Positions 43,794 through 52,972 are shown, numbered from the stretch's first letter. The stretch is DNA of 64,000 nucleotides from Streptomyces sp. CG4 (GCF_041080655.1 NZ_CP163525.1:5394001-5458000), one strand, 5' to 3'. Notes: generated from the sequence alone by a model not told the origin. Translations and numbers: made by a program.

Positions 43794-44288
43794 GTGCAAG
43801 GTTCGGAGAACTCTTCCCGTCGCGGCCGTCGCTCCTCCACCATGGGCGGCATGCCTCTAAGCGACATGCCGTGGTGGCGCTGGCGCAGCAATGTGCGCTC
43901 GGCGCTGCACATGCTCTCCGACCAGGACTTCCAGCGGAACGTCTGGCTGGCCGGCGTGGACGGGTACGGCGACGTCACCGACGCCGTCTACCGGCTGGTG
44001 GAGGACACCTGGCTGGACAACTGGTCCGCGGAGAAGTACGTCGGCACGATCTTCCGCGACTCGCAGGAGGCGGCGCTCGTGGACACCGCCGTGCTGCGGG
44101 TGCTGCGGATCATGCACCAGGTCGGCCCCGACGCGCCGGTCGCCGCGTACCTCGAGCACGAGGGGTGGCCGGACGCGGTGCGGGCGGCGCGGGACGCGCA
44201 CATACGGCTCGCCACGAGTGACGGCGAGGATCCCGGCACACCGCCGCGGAGCCTGGAAGTACTGCAGATCATGACGCGGACGGCGTAG
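43794..44288 (+). CDS. Conserved hypothetical protein
   Basis: The 164-residue protein has a basic, Ser/Arg-rich N-terminus and then a mostly helical domain with MPWWRWRSNVRSALHMLSD and LVEDTWLDNWSAEKYVGTIF. I cannot assign a domain or function. Start GTG 43794 is supported by a -10-like box just upstream; ATG 43842 (MGGMPLSDMPWW) is a reasonable alternative that opens directly on the conserved-looking part. It lies 56 bases upstream of purU in the same direction. Confidence 0.75.
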   Translation: MQGSENSSRRGRRSSTMGGMPLSDMPWWRWRSNVRSALHMLSDQDFQRNVWLAGVDGYGDVTDAVYRLVEDTWLDNWSAEKYVGTIFRDSQEAALVDTAVLRVLRIMHQVGPDAPVAAYLEHEGWPDAVRAARDAHIRLATSDGEDPGTPPRSLEVLQIMTRTA

Positions 44289-44344
44289 TCCCGCCTTGCG
44301 GAACGAGCACCCGCGGCGGCCGCCGCCATGAGAACCTGTAGCGC

Positions 44345-45223
44345 ATGAGCGAGCAGTCCGCGGCCGCCGCACCGGCCGACCAGTACGTCCTCACCCTCTC
44401 CTGCCCGGACAAGCAGGGCATCGTGCACGCCGTGTCGAGCTACCTCTTCATGACCGGCTGCAACATCGAGGACAGCCAGCAGTTCGGCGACCACGACACG
44501 GGTCTGTTCTTCATGCGCGTCCACTTCTCGGCCGAGGCGCCGGTGACGGTGGAGAAGCTGCGGGCGAGCTTCGCGGCGATCGGTGACTCCTTCCACATGG
44601 ACTGGCAGCTCAACCGGGCCGACGCGAAGATGCGGATCCTGCTGATGGTCAGCAAGTTCGGGCACTGCCTGAACGACCTGCTGTTCCGGGCCCGGATCGG
44701 CGCGCTCCCGGTGGAGATCGTGGGCGTGGTCTCCAACCACACCGACTTCGAGGAGCTGGTGGGCTCCTACAACATCCCCTTCCACCACATCCCGGTGACG
44801 AAGGACACGAAGTCGCAGGCCGAGGCCCAGGTGCTGGAGCTCGTCCGTGAGGAGGGCGTCGAGCTGGTCGTCCTCGCCCGCTACATGCAGGTCCTCTCGG
44901 ACGACCTGTGCAAGCAGCTCAGCGGCCGGATCATCAACATCCACCACTCCTTCCTGCCGAGCTTCAAGGGCGCGAAGCCCTATCACCAGGCGCACGCGCG
45001 CGGTGTGAAGCTGATCGGCGCCACGGCCCACTATGTGACGGCCGACCTCGACGAGGGGCCGATCATCGAGCAGGAGGTCGAGCGGGTGGCGCACGACGTG
45101 ACCCCGGACCAGCTGGTGGCCATCGGGCGCGATGTGGAGTGCCAGGCACTGGCGCGGGCCGTGAAGTGGCATGCGGAGCGGCGCATTCTGCTCAACGGGC
45201 GCCGTACGGTCGTTTTCGCCTGA
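44345..45223 (+). CDS. purU: Formyltetrahydrofolate deformylase
   Basis: The 292-residue enzyme hydrolyses 10-formyl-THF to formate and THF, balancing one-carbon pools and feeding PurT. It has an N-terminal ACT domain (YVLTLSCPDKQGIVHAVSSY) and a C-terminal formyl-transferase fold with NIHHSFLPSFKGAKPYHQA (catalytic His) and VTADLDEGPIIEQE (catalytic Asp). It is of normal length and intact. Confidence 0.95.
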   Translation: MSEQSAAAAPADQYVLTLSCPDKQGIVHAVSSYLFMTGCNIEDSQQFGDHDTGLFFMRVHFSAEAPVTVEKLRASFAAIGDSFHMDWQLNRADAKMRILLMVSKFGHCLNDLLFRARIGALPVEIVGVVSNHTDFEELVGSYNIPFHHIPVTKDTKSQAEAQVLELVREEGVELVVLARYMQVLSDDLCKQLSGRIINIHHSFLPSFKGAKPYHQAHARGVKLIGATAHYVTADLDEGPIIEQEVERVAHDVTPDQLVAIGRDVECQALARAVKWHAERRILLNGRRTVVFA

Positions 45224-45278
45224 CAGCGGTAGCGGCTGCGCACGTAGCGGCTGCGCAGTCGCGGCTGCGCAGTCTCGG

Positions 45279-45791
45279 CTACTCGGCGATGGTGAAGTAG
45301 CGGGCGATGGCCGGGACCAGGTCGGCTTCCGTGATCGTGCCGTCGGTGTCCGCGTCCAGGGACTCGGCCGCGGTGCGAGCGGTGTCCGGCTGGACGTGAA
45401 GGGCACGCAGGACGCGGGCCGTGTCGGCGACGCTGATCCGGCCGTCCCCGTCCTCGTCCGCCACCGCCAGTGCCGCGTGCAGGAACGGGCGGGCGATCTC
45501 GGCGAAGCGGCCCGGGTTGTCGCGCAGCCGCTTGACCGCGCCGGTGACGAACTCCTCGCGGGTGATGCGCTGGTCGCCGTCCCGGTCCGCGATGCCGGCC
45601 ATGCCCTGCCAGAACGCCTCCGCGCCGGCGTACAGCGCCTGCCCCTTGTCGGAGCGTGCGGTCACGGTGAACTCGGCGAGGAGCGCCTTGGCCGCCGCGC
45701 TGAAGTCCTCGCGGTCGATCCAGCCGTTGCCGTCCTGGTCGAAGGTGGCGAACCGGGCGGCGATCCTGCGCTCGTACTCGGTGCTGACCAT
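45279..45791 (-). CDS. EF-hand calcium-binding protein (calerythrin-like)
   Basis: The 170-residue protein has four EF-hand loops at residues 18-29 (DQDGNGWIDRED), 69-80 (DRDGDQRITREE), 112-123 (DEDGDGRISVAD) and 146-157 (DADTDGTITEAD). The spacing matches sarcoplasmic/calerythrin-type buffers known from Streptomyces (CalD, CabA group). Loops 1, 3 and 4 end in Asp rather than Glu, which usually lowers affinity or allows Mg. It is convergent with purU. Confidence 0.92.
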   Translation of the reverse strand: MVSTEYERRIAARFATFDQDGNGWIDREDFSAAAKALLAEFTVTARSDKGQALYAGAEAFWQGMAGIADRDGDQRITREEFVTGAVKRLRDNPGRFAEIARPFLHAALAVADEDGDGRISVADTARVLRALHVQPDTARTAAESLDADTDGTITEADLVPAIARYFTIAE

Positions 45792-46012
45792 ATGTGTTCG
45801 GACCGCCTTACGTGTGCGTCGTACGGGTGGGGCGTACGTGTGCGTGACTCACCTGGCAGGGAGCGTATGACGCGGGTGGCCGTCGGACGGCGGAAATCCG
45901 GCGGTTGTGCCAAGACCGGGGGAATTCTGCGACAACCGTGTGGCCTTGTCGCGAAGAAGCGGGCTCCGGTCGGGCGGCGCTGGGTCGGGCGGTGCGGCTC
46001 GGGCGGCGCGGG

Positions 46013-46393
46013 TCAGGCGGAGAGCGGGCCCGCCTCGTCGGCCGTCGCGGTCTCCAGGTCGGGCCGGACGTCGAAGAGCCGGCGTACGCCGAGCGCGCCG
46101 AGGACCCGGTTGACATGCGAGCCGTCGTCGGCACCCCGGTCCGGCAGGATGAGCCGGAGCCGGCCCTGACAGGAGCGGATCAGCCTGCGGGCGGCGACGA
46201 GGACACCGACCCCGCTGGAGTCGCAGAAGAACACGTCCGAGAGGTCCACGACGAGGCTGTGGTTCCCCTCGGCGACGACGTCGTGCACACGTTGACGCAA
46301 TATCGGCGAGGTCATCAGGTCCAGTTCCCCGGACACCCGGAGCACGGCCCACTCGCCCTGTTCGACGCCGGTCACGCTGAATGCCACGGCCAT
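46013..46393 (-). CDS. STAS-domain anti-anti-sigma factor
   Basis: The 126-residue protein is a single STAS domain. The phosphorylation Ser lies in VDLSDVFFCDSSGVGVLVAA, and the first strand is WAVLRVSGELDLMTSP. In the unphosphorylated state such proteins bind a Bergerat-type anti-sigma kinase and release a sigma factor. It is divergent from the ECF-like sigma gene across a 337-base region. The partner kinase is not adjacent; the Bergerat protein at 54392 is one candidate in the window. Confidence 0.9.
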   Translation of the reverse strand: MAVAFSVTGVEQGEWAVLRVSGELDLMTSPILRQRVHDVVAEGNHSLVVDLSDVFFCDSSGVGVLVAARRLIRSCQGRLRLILPDRGADDGSHVNRVLGALGVRRLFDVRPDLETATADEAGPLSA

Positions 46394-46730
46394 GCCCCTC
46401 CGCTCGCCGGAAAGCCCGGAACCGCCCGGAAACGGAAGCAGTTCCTACGTTTGCTTCCTGCGCGGCTGCCCAGCGGCGGTTCCCTGAAACGTCGAGCGGC
46501 AAACTGGACGTGATCGACAAGAGGCTTGTTTCGGTCACTACCGATCCTGTTCGATCAGAGATGCACACTCCTTACGTGAAGGTTATGTGAAAGGGGCACT
46601 ATCACCTGCGGCGCATCGAGGGGCGCACATTGACACAAAGGGGCGTGCACTGTCAGAGGTGCCGACTACATTCGAGAAGACGGTGCAGACAGGCTGGACG
46701 GGCCGGACACGGGTGAGGGGAGGGAACCGC
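46394..46730. other. Gene-free divergent promoter region (STAS / sigma factor)
   Basis: No coding frame is evident. TTGACA stands at 46630-46635 but lacks a matching -10 at 16-18 bp. An in-frame extension of the sigma gene to 46587 is open but lacks similarity. GAGGGGAGGGA directly before 46731 supplies the ribosome site. Promoters read by alternative sigma factors would not be recognised by eye. Confidence 0.4.
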
Positions 46731-47300
46731 GTGGCCAAGAAGGACATACCACCCCGCTGGGACCGCAAGATGCAGCAGCGGCTCGCCCGCGGCGAGGCGG
46801 CCGCCCTGGGCGAGCTGTACGACCGGTTCGCCTCGCTCGTGCACGGCCTCGCCCACCGCGTCCTCGGTGACGAGAAGGCCGCCGACACCCTCACCCGCGA
46901 GGTCTTCACCCACGTCTGGGAACACCCCGAGACCTACGACCCGAAGCAGGGCCCGCTGCGCACCTGGGTCGCCGGGGTCACCCACCGGCTCGCCGTGCAG
47001 CGGCTGCGCGCCAGCGAGACCGCCGCGCTGCCGGCGGGCGGCGGCTCCCTGGCGGAGCTGGAGCGCAAGGTGCGCCACGCCTCGGTCGCCGCCCGCGCCG
47101 ACTACATCGTCCACTCCATGCCCACCCCGCTGCGCGCCGCCCTCGACCTCGCCTACTTCCAGCGCCGGGACTACCGCCAGACCGCCGTCGACCTCGGCGT
47201 CACCGAGGACGAGGCCCGCCGCCGGCTCCGCCTCGGCCTGCAACTGCTCTCCACCGCCCACGACGCCGGGACACCGCCGGACCACGGAGGTGCCGGGTGA
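46731..47300 (+). CDS. ECF-like RNA polymerase sigma factor
   Basis: The 189-residue protein has region 2 (LYDRFASLVHGLAHRVLGDE to EVFTHVWEHPE) and region 4 (DYRQTAVDLGVTEDEARRRL). It starts at a GTG after a strong ribosome site. The next gene overlaps its stop by 4 bases and encodes a zinc-finger anti-sigma protein, the usual ECF arrangement. The promoter set it reads is not known from this sequence. Confidence 0.9.
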   Translation: MAKKDIPPRWDRKMQQRLARGEAAALGELYDRFASLVHGLAHRVLGDEKAADTLTREVFTHVWEHPETYDPKQGPLRTWVAGVTHRLAVQRLRASETAALPAGGGSLAELERKVRHASVAARADYIVHSMPTPLRAALDLAYFQRRDYRQTAVDLGVTEDEARRRLRLGLQLLSTAHDAGTPPDHGGAG

Positions 47301-48787
47301 GCGGAGCGGGACGGTTCGAGGCACATGACGACCACGAGCGACGGGGCGAAGAACAAGGACACGGCGAAGGACACGGCGAAGGGCACGGCGCCGGACAGGG
47401 AGACGAGGGGCGCGAGGGGCCGCCGTACGGGGACCACGCGGGGCACGCGGGTCCCGGCGGCCGGGAGGGACACGGCCGCTTCGGCGACGGTGCCGGCGGC
47501 GGCTCGGGGCGGACACCGGCCGGGACCGGCGGGCCCGAGCCGGACGGGCCGCCGCGCATACCGACACCCCGCGCCTCCGTCGAGGACACCGGGCGTCCGC
47601 TGCCCGACCTCGCCGACCTCGCGCCCGTGCCGCTCGACCTGCCGCACGACGTCCTGAAATCACTGCTCGGCGCCTGGGCGCTGGCCGCCTGTTCGGCCGC
47701 CGAGACGGCGGCCGTCGAGGAGCATCTCGGCTCCTGCGGAGGCTGCGCCGACGAGGCCCGCCGGCTGCGCGAGGCGGTCGGCCTGCTGCACCAGCCGGAG
47801 AGCCTCGACCTGGACCCGGGGCTGCGCACCCGCGTCCTGGAGAGCTGCCTGGAGCGCCGGCCGCCGCGCATCCCCGTCCCGGACTGGGCGGCGGCGTACG
47901 ATGCCGAGACCGCGCGCCTCGACGCCCTGCTGCAGGACATCGGGGACGCGGAGTGGCATGCGCCGGTGCGGCTGCGGTGGTTCGAGGCCGACGGGGCGAG
48001 AAGCCGGCGCACGACCGTGGCCGGGGTGATCGCCCATCTGCTGTCCGTGGACGGGCTGATCGCGGTTGCGCTCGGCCTGGAGGACCCGCTGGCCGAGGTC
48101 ACCGGAGCGGCGGACCAGAAGCCGGACCGGGACCGCAAGCCGGACCGGCGGGCACCGGGCCCGGCCGAACGCACCGAGGCGTTCTGGCGCACCTCCCACT
48201 TCCCGCCGACCCGTTCGGTACGGGGACCCTGGCGGGAGCAGAGCCACAGCCTGGTGCGCACGGTGTGCTTCACCGGCGGCCACACCGGCGGACTCACCGT
48301 GTCGTACGGCGACTTCGAGCTGCCGCTGCACGACGCGATGCTGGACCGCGCCTTCGCCTGCTGGGTGCACGCCGAGGACATCGCGGAGGCGGTGGACTAT
48401 CCGTACCGGCCGCCCGCGCCGCGGCATCTGAACAAGATGATCGACCTCACGGCCCGCATGCTGCCCACCGCGCTGGCCAGACGCCGGCAGAGCGGGCTGG
48501 CGGCCCCGGCGCGCGGCCGCCACCTCGGCCTGGCCGGCGAGCCCGGCCGCAGCTTGCGCCTGGAGATCGAGGGCGCGGCCGGCGGCGAGTGGCTGATCCC
48601 GCTGGACTCACCTGCGGCGGTCGCCTCCGCGGACCTTGAGGTGGCCCATGTGGCGCTGGACGACACGGAGTTCTGCCAGTTGGCCGCGGGCCACATTCCT
48701 CCGGAGGAGGCCGCGGTGGGACAGGTCGGCGACCGGGAGGCGATCAGGGACGTGCTGTTCGCCACGGCGGGGTTGAGCCGGATGTAG
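47297..48787 (+). CDS. Zinc-finger anti-sigma factor fused to a maleylpyruvate-isomerase-like domain
   Basis: The 496-residue protein has three parts. Residues 1-95 are disordered and His/Gly/Glu-rich (EGHGEGHGAGQG), a possible metal buffer. Residues 115-165 form a ZAS anti-sigma motif H143-x3-C147-x2-C150 (HLGSCGGC). From about 195 there is a mycothiol maleylpyruvate isomerase N-terminal (DinB-like) domain with WFEADG...TVAGVIAHLLSVDG and HAEDIAEAVDYP. It is translationally coupled to the sigma gene (GTGA). Redox or thiol/metal sensing that releases the sigma factor is a reasonable inference. Confidence 0.88.
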   Translation: MSGAGRFEAHDDHERRGEEQGHGEGHGEGHGAGQGDEGREGPPYGDHAGHAGPGGREGHGRFGDGAGGGSGRTPAGTGGPEPDGPPRIPTPRASVEDTGRPLPDLADLAPVPLDLPHDVLKSLLGAWALAACSAAETAAVEEHLGSCGGCADEARRLREAVGLLHQPESLDLDPGLRTRVLESCLERRPPRIPVPDWAAAYDAETARLDALLQDIGDAEWHAPVRLRWFEADGARSRRTTVAGVIAHLLSVDGLIAVALGLEDPLAEVTGAADQKPDRDRKPDRRAPGPAERTEAFWRTSHFPPTRSVRGPWREQSHSLVRTVCFTGGHTGGLTVSYGDFELPLHDAMLDRAFACWVHAEDIAEAVDYPYRPPAPRHLNKMIDLTARMLPTALARRRQSGLAAPARGRHLGLAGEPGRSLRLEIEGAAGGEWLIPLDSPAAVASADLEVAHVALDDTEFCQLAAGHIPPEEAAVGQVGDREAIRDVLFATAGLSRM

Positions 48788-49017
48788 CGGCGGGCCCGGA
48801 CGGGACACGCGGCCGCCGGCGCGCCGTCGTCACGAGCGGCCCACGGTGCCGCGACAGCGCGCCTCGCTCATCGAGCCCACCGCGGCCCTGCGCACCCTGG
48901 AACGCCTGGAGCAGAACCTCGTACAGGCCGCCGCAACTTCCGCCGCAACGTCCGCCGCCACTTCCGCCTCCACTTGCGCGGACACGATCAAGGAGCGGTG
49001 ACGGCTGCCCGACTGGC

Positions 49018-50532
49018 CTAGGGAAACGGTCGTGAAAACCGCTCCCTCAGCTTGTACTTGAGCACCTTGCGCAGCGTGTCGTTGCGCGGCAGCGCCTCCA
49101 CCACCTCCAGCCGTTCCGGCAGCTTGTGGACGGACAGGCCCGCCGAGCGCAGGTAGGAGACGATCTCCGGCAGCGTCAACCCGCCCGCGCCCGGCGGCTG
49201 TTCCAGCACCGCGCAGACCAGTTCCCCGCGCTCGGCGTCCGGCAGGCCGATGACCGCCGCGTCCCCTATCGCGGGATGGGCGGCGAGCAGGTCCTCGATC
49301 TCCTTGGCCGAGATGTTCTCGCCCTTGCGGATGATCACGTCCTTCAGCCGGCCCGTCAGGACCAGGTGGCCGGAGTCCGTCACCCGGCCCAGGTCGCCGG
49401 TGCGCAGGAAGCCGTCGGCGTCGAAGGCGGCGGCCGTCTGGGCGGGGTCCAGGTAGCCCTGGCAGACGGCCTCGCCGCGCAGCCGTATCTCGCCGTCCAC
49501 GATCCGGATCTCCATGCCGGCCGGCGGGCGGCCCTCGGTCGTCGCCAGGTGCTCCGGGGTGTCCCGCGGATCGCCCATGGTGATCATCGGGACCTCGGTC
49601 ATGCCGTAGCCGTGGGTGAGCTGGACCCCCATCTCGCGGACCACGGAGTGGTACACCTCGGGCGGCTTGGGCGCGCCGCCGCCCGCGAGCAGCCGGAGGG
49701 ACGGGATCACCTTCTCGCCCGGCTGCTTGCGCTGCTCGGTCAGGAACAGGGAGTAGAAGGCCGTGGAGCCGCCGGCCACCGTCACCCGGTGCCGCCGGTA
49801 CTCCGGCAGCGCGTCCGGCAGCGCGAAGTGCTCGAACATCACCGCCGGGAAGCCGTACAGCAGCAGCATCACCAGATAGTCGGGGCCGCCTATGTGGGCG
49901 TACGGGAAGGCGATCGAGCCCACGTCGTCGGCCGTCAGCCGCAGTGCGTGCGCCAGGCAGGAGCCGCCGGCGATCAGGGAGCGGTCGGTGTGCAGCACGC
50001 CCTTGGGGTCGGAGGTGGTGCCCGAGGTCCAGTAGATCCAGCGGACCGAGGTGCCCTCGGCGGGCGGGGCGGGGAGCTTCGACGGGTCGCCGTCCGGCAA
50101 GGAGCCGTCGTCGTACGCCTCGAAGATCCCCCTCGCGCCCAGGCGGCGGGCCATCTCCGTGTGGTCGTGGCCGCGCCACACGCCCGGCACCGCGAAGAAC
50201 TCCGCCTTCGACTCCCGGAGCGCGAAGCCGACCTCCCGGTCCCGGTAGAAGGGGATCACCGGGGACTGCACGGCGCCCAGGCGGGCCAGCGCGAAGGACA
50301 GCAGGGCCGTCTCGATGCGGGTCGGCAGCTGCCAGGCGACCACCGTGCCGGGGCGCACCCCCCTGTCGTACAGGCCGGCCGCCACCCGCTCGGCACGCGC
50401 GCGCAGTTCGCCGAAGGTGAGCCGGCGGTCGCCCTGGAGGAGGACCGGGCGGTCGGGCGTCAGGGCGGCGCGGCGGACGATCAGGTCCCACAGGGTGCGC
50501 GCGGAACTCAGGGAATGCGGAGTCTCGTTCAC
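49018..50532 (-). CDS. AMP-dependent acyl-CoA synthetase (cyclohexanecarboxylate-CoA ligase-like)
   Basis: The 504-residue ANL enzyme has the P-loop YWTSGTTSDPKGVLHT, HGYGMTEVPM, hinge FLRTGDLGRVT, and VIIRKGENISAKEIED with the C-terminal Lys in NDTLRKVLKYK. It is closest in style to cyclohexanecarboxylate- and medium-chain-acid-CoA ligases. It is divergent from the amidohydrolase/acyl-CoA-dehydrogenase operon, and the shared promoter carries two CTGACG-N3-C[G/A]TCAG palindromes, so the acid it activates probably feeds that pathway. Confidence 0.88.
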   Translation of the reverse strand: MNETPHSLSSARTLWDLIVRRAALTPDRPVLLQGDRRLTFGELRARAERVAAGLYDRGVRPGTVVAWQLPTRIETALLSFALARLGAVQSPVIPFYRDREVGFALRESKAEFFAVPGVWRGHDHTEMARRLGARGIFEAYDDGSLPDGDPSKLPAPPAEGTSVRWIYWTSGTTSDPKGVLHTDRSLIAGGSCLAHALRLTADDVGSIAFPYAHIGGPDYLVMLLLYGFPAVMFEHFALPDALPEYRRHRVTVAGGSTAFYSLFLTEQRKQPGEKVIPSLRLLAGGGAPKPPEVYHSVVREMGVQLTHGYGMTEVPMITMGDPRDTPEHLATTEGRPPAGMEIRIVDGEIRLRGEAVCQGYLDPAQTAAAFDADGFLRTGDLGRVTDSGHLVLTGRLKDVIIRKGENISAKEIEDLLAAHPAIGDAAVIGLPDAERGELVCAVLEQPPGAGGLTLPEIVSYLRSAGLSVHKLPERLEVVEALPRNDTLRKVLKYKLRERFSRPFP

Positions 50533-50554
50533 GTAGGCCCCCTGACCGGCTTGG

Positions 50555-50569
50555 CTGACGAACCGTCAG
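50555..50569. promoter_or_regulatory. Operator a, CTGACG-N3-CGTCAG
   Basis: The palindrome CTGACGAACCGTCAG is perfect over 6-bp arms. It lies 23 bases upstream of the synthetase start and 27 bp from the second copy. The same sequence pattern occurs at 56279-56295. Confidence 0.65.
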
Positions 50570-50578
50570 GTGCCATGC

Positions 50579-50599
50579 TATCTGACGGGTCATCAGATA
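50579..50599. promoter_or_regulatory. Operator b, extended TATCTGA-N7-TCAGATA
   Basis: The core CTGACGGGTCATCAG (50582-50596) matches operator a with one mismatch and is extended by TAT/ATA to 7-bp perfect outer arms. It lies 47 bases upstream of the amidohydrolase start. Confidence 0.65.
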
Positions 50600-50645
50600 G
50601 GTACGGTCCGAGCACCGCCCGGCGGAGGGGAACGCGAGGGGAACC

Positions 50646-51839
50646 ATGACCGAACTGCCCCGCATCATCAGCGTCGACGACCATGTGATCGAGCCCGCCC
50701 ACCTCTTCCGGACCTGGCTGCCTGCCAGGTACCGGGACCGTGGGCCCCAACCGCTGACCGCCGGCATCGGGGAACTGGCCTACGTCGGCGGCAAGTACCA
50801 GATCACCATGGACCCGGCGGGCCAGCCGACGGACTGGTGGATCTACGAGGACCTGAAGTTCCCGTACAAGCGCAACATCGCCGCCGTCGGCTTCGACCGG
50901 GACGAGATGACGCTGGAGGGGATCACCCGGGAGCAGATGCGGCCCGGGTGCTGGGATCCCGTCGAGCGCCTCAAGGACATGGATCTCAATCACGTCGAGG
51001 CGAGCCTCTGCTTCCCGACCTTCCCGCGCTTCTGCGGGCAGACCTTCGCCGAGGCGCACGACAAAGAGGTCGCCCTCGCCTGTGTGCGCGCCTACAACGA
51101 CTGGATGGTGGAGGAGTGGTGCGGGGGCAGCGGGGGCCGGCTGATCCCGCTGTGTCTCATTCCGCTGTGGGACGTCGGCCTGGCCGTCGCCGAGATCCGG
51201 CGCAACGCCGCGCGCGGGGCGCGGGCGGTGACCTTCTCCGAGATCCCCACCCACCTCGGACTGCCCTCCATCCACTCCGGCTACTGGGACCCCTTCTTCG
51301 CCGTCTGCCAGGAGACCGGCACCGTCGTCAACATGCACATCGGCAGCAGCTCCCAGATGCCGGCGGCCTCCCCGGACGCCCCGCCCGCCGTCCAGGCCTC
51401 GCTCAGCTTCAACAACGCGATGGCCTCGATGATGGACTACCTCTTCAGCGGGGTCCTGGTGAAGTTCCCGCAGCTCAAACTCGCCTACTCCGAGGGCCAG
51501 ATGGGCTGGGTGCCGTACGCCCTGGAGCGCGCCGACGACGTGTGGGAGGAGCACCGGGCCTGGGGCGGGGTCAGGGACCTGGTCCCCGAGCCGCCCTCGA
51601 CGTACTACTACCGGCAGATCTTCTGCTGCTTCTTCCGTGACAAGCACGGCGTCGCCTCGATCGACGTCGTCGGCCGCGACAACGCCACCTTCGAGACCGA
51701 CTACCCGCACGTCGACTCGACCTTCCCGCACACCAAGGAGGTCGCCCTCGACCATGTGAAGGGCCTGGACGACGAGACCGTGTACAAGCTGATGCGGGGC
51801 AACGCCATCCGCATGCTCGGCCTGGACCTGGACCGCTAG
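50646..51839 (+). CDS. Amidohydrolase family protein (ACMSD-like TIM barrel)
   Basis: The 397-residue protein has SVDDHVIEPAHLF (metal His region, D-x-H variant), MDLNHVEASLCFPTFPRFCG, and VVNMHIGSSSQM (metal His) with ETDYPHVDSTFPHT (metal Asp) near the C-terminus. This is the amidohydrolase-2 (aminocarboxymuconate-semialdehyde decarboxylase-like) group, which hydrolyses or decarboxylates ring-cleavage or beta-keto products. Its stop overlaps the next start by 1 base. Confidence 0.87.
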   Translation: MTELPRIISVDDHVIEPAHLFRTWLPARYRDRGPQPLTAGIGELAYVGGKYQITMDPAGQPTDWWIYEDLKFPYKRNIAAVGFDRDEMTLEGITREQMRPGCWDPVERLKDMDLNHVEASLCFPTFPRFCGQTFAEAHDKEVALACVRAYNDWMVEEWCGGSGGRLIPLCLIPLWDVGLAVAEIRRNAARGARAVTFSEIPTHLGLPSIHSGYWDPFFAVCQETGTVVNMHIGSSSQMPAASPDAPPAVQASLSFNNAMASMMDYLFSGVLVKFPQLKLAYSEGQMGWVPYALERADDVWEEHRAWGGVRDLVPEPPSTYYYRQIFCCFFRDKHGVASIDVVGRDNATFETDYPHVDSTFPHTKEVALDHVKGLDDETVYKLMRGNAIRMLGLDLDR

Positions 51840-52972
51840 TGGATCTCTCGTACACGCCGGAGGAGGAGGACTTCCGGGCCCGGCTGCGGGACTGGCTCGC
51901 CAAGGCGCTGCCCACCCTGCCGGCCAAGCCGTCCCCGGCCGACTGGCCCGGCCGGCGGGCCTACGACCTCGGCTGGCAGCGGATGCTGTACGACGCCGGG
52001 TACGCCGACGTCCACTGGGACGCCTCGCCGACCACCCGGCTGATCTTCCTGGAGGAGACGGAGCGTGCGGGGGCGCCCTACGTGGGGGCCAACTTCGTCG
52101 GGCTGCTGCACGCCGGGCCGACCGTCGCCGCCGAGGGCACCGCCGAGCAGCGGGCGCGCTGGCTGCCGCCGATCCTGCGCGGCGAGGAGGTGTGGTGCCA
52201 GGGCTTCAGCGAGCCGGGCGCCGGCTCCGACCTCGCCGCGCTGCGCACGCGCGCGTGGCGCGACGGCGACGACTACGTGGTGAGCGGGTCCAAGATCTGG
52301 ACCTCGCATGCCGAGGTCGCCGACTGGTGCGAACTGCTGGTCCGCACGGACCCGGACGTGCCCAAACACAAGGGCATCACCTGGCTGGCCATGCCCATGG
52401 ACGCCGACGGCATCACCGTACGGCCGCTGCGCACGCTCGCCGGGTCGGCGGAGTTCGCCGAGGTGTTCCTGGACGAGGTCCGGGTGCCGGCCGGCAACCG
52501 GGTCGGCGCGGAGAACGACGGCTGGCGCGTGACCATGGTGACCCTGTCCTTCGAGCGCGGCACGGCCTTCGTCGGCGAGGTCGTCGCCTGCCGCCGGGTA
52601 CTGGCCGAACTCGCCCGCGCCGCACGGGAGAACGGCTGCTGGGACGATCCCGTGCTGCGCCGCCGGCTCGGCCGGCTGGAGGCGGAGTTCCGGGCGCTGT
52701 GGCGGCTGACCCAGTGGAACGTGAGCGAGGCGGAGGCGAACGGCGGGGTGCCGGGGGCCGGGGGCTCGGTCTTCAAACTCCGCTATTCGCACGCCCGCCA
52801 GGAGCTGTACGACACGGCGGCCGACGTGCTCGGCCCGGCCGCCCTCGACCTGGACCGGCCGTGGGTCCTCGACCGCCTGTCCGCCCTGTCGTACACCATC
52901 GCCGCCGGGACCTCGCAGATCCAGCGGAACATCGTGGCCGAGCGGATCCTGGGTCTGCCGAAGGGGAGATGA
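51839..52972 (+). CDS. Acyl-CoA dehydrogenase, large partner
   Basis: The 377-residue flavoprotein has WCQGFSEPGAGSDLAALRTR and GSKIWTSHAEVADWCELLVR. The C-terminal site that usually carries the catalytic Glu (Y-E-G-T) reads IAAGTSQIQR, with Ala356 in its place. Similar enzymes in actinobacterial steroid and alicyclic acid pathways work as heterotetramers with a second, degenerate acyl-CoA dehydrogenase. The next gene, coupled by ATGA, encodes such a protein. The start is a GTG. Confidence 0.88.
   Translation: MDLSYTPEEEDFRARLRDWLAKALPTLPAKPSPADWPGRRAYDLGWQRMLYDAGYADVHWDASPTTRLIFLEETERAGAPYVGANFVGLLHAGPTVAAEGTAEQRARWLPPILRGEEVWCQGFSEPGAGSDLAALRTRAWRDGDDYVVSGSKIWTSHAEVADWCELLVRTDPDVPKHKGITWLAMPMDADGITVRPLRTLAGSAEFAEVFLDEVRVPAGNRVGAENDGWRVTMVTLSFERGTAFVGEVVACRRVLAELARAARENGCWDDPVLRRRLGRLEAEFRALWRLTQWNVSEAEANGGVPGAGGSVFKLRYSHARQELYDTAADVLGPAALDLDRPWVLDRLSALSYTIAAGTSQIQRNIVAERILGLPKGR

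Noticed and set aside
46630..46658. TTGACA as a -35 for the sigma-factor gene
   Set aside because: No -10-like hexamer occurs 16-19 bp downstream.
47325..47657. Lys/Thr-rich alternative frame at the start of the anti-sigma gene
   Set aside because: It is out of frame with the zinc finger; the His-rich frame is continuous with the conserved domains and coupled to the sigma gene by GTGA.
48846..49001. 51-codon frame (SLIEPTAALRTLERLEQNLV then Ala/Thr/Ser repeats)
   Set aside because: It could be a remnant, but it is short, repetitive and without a ribosome site; I could not support it as a gene.
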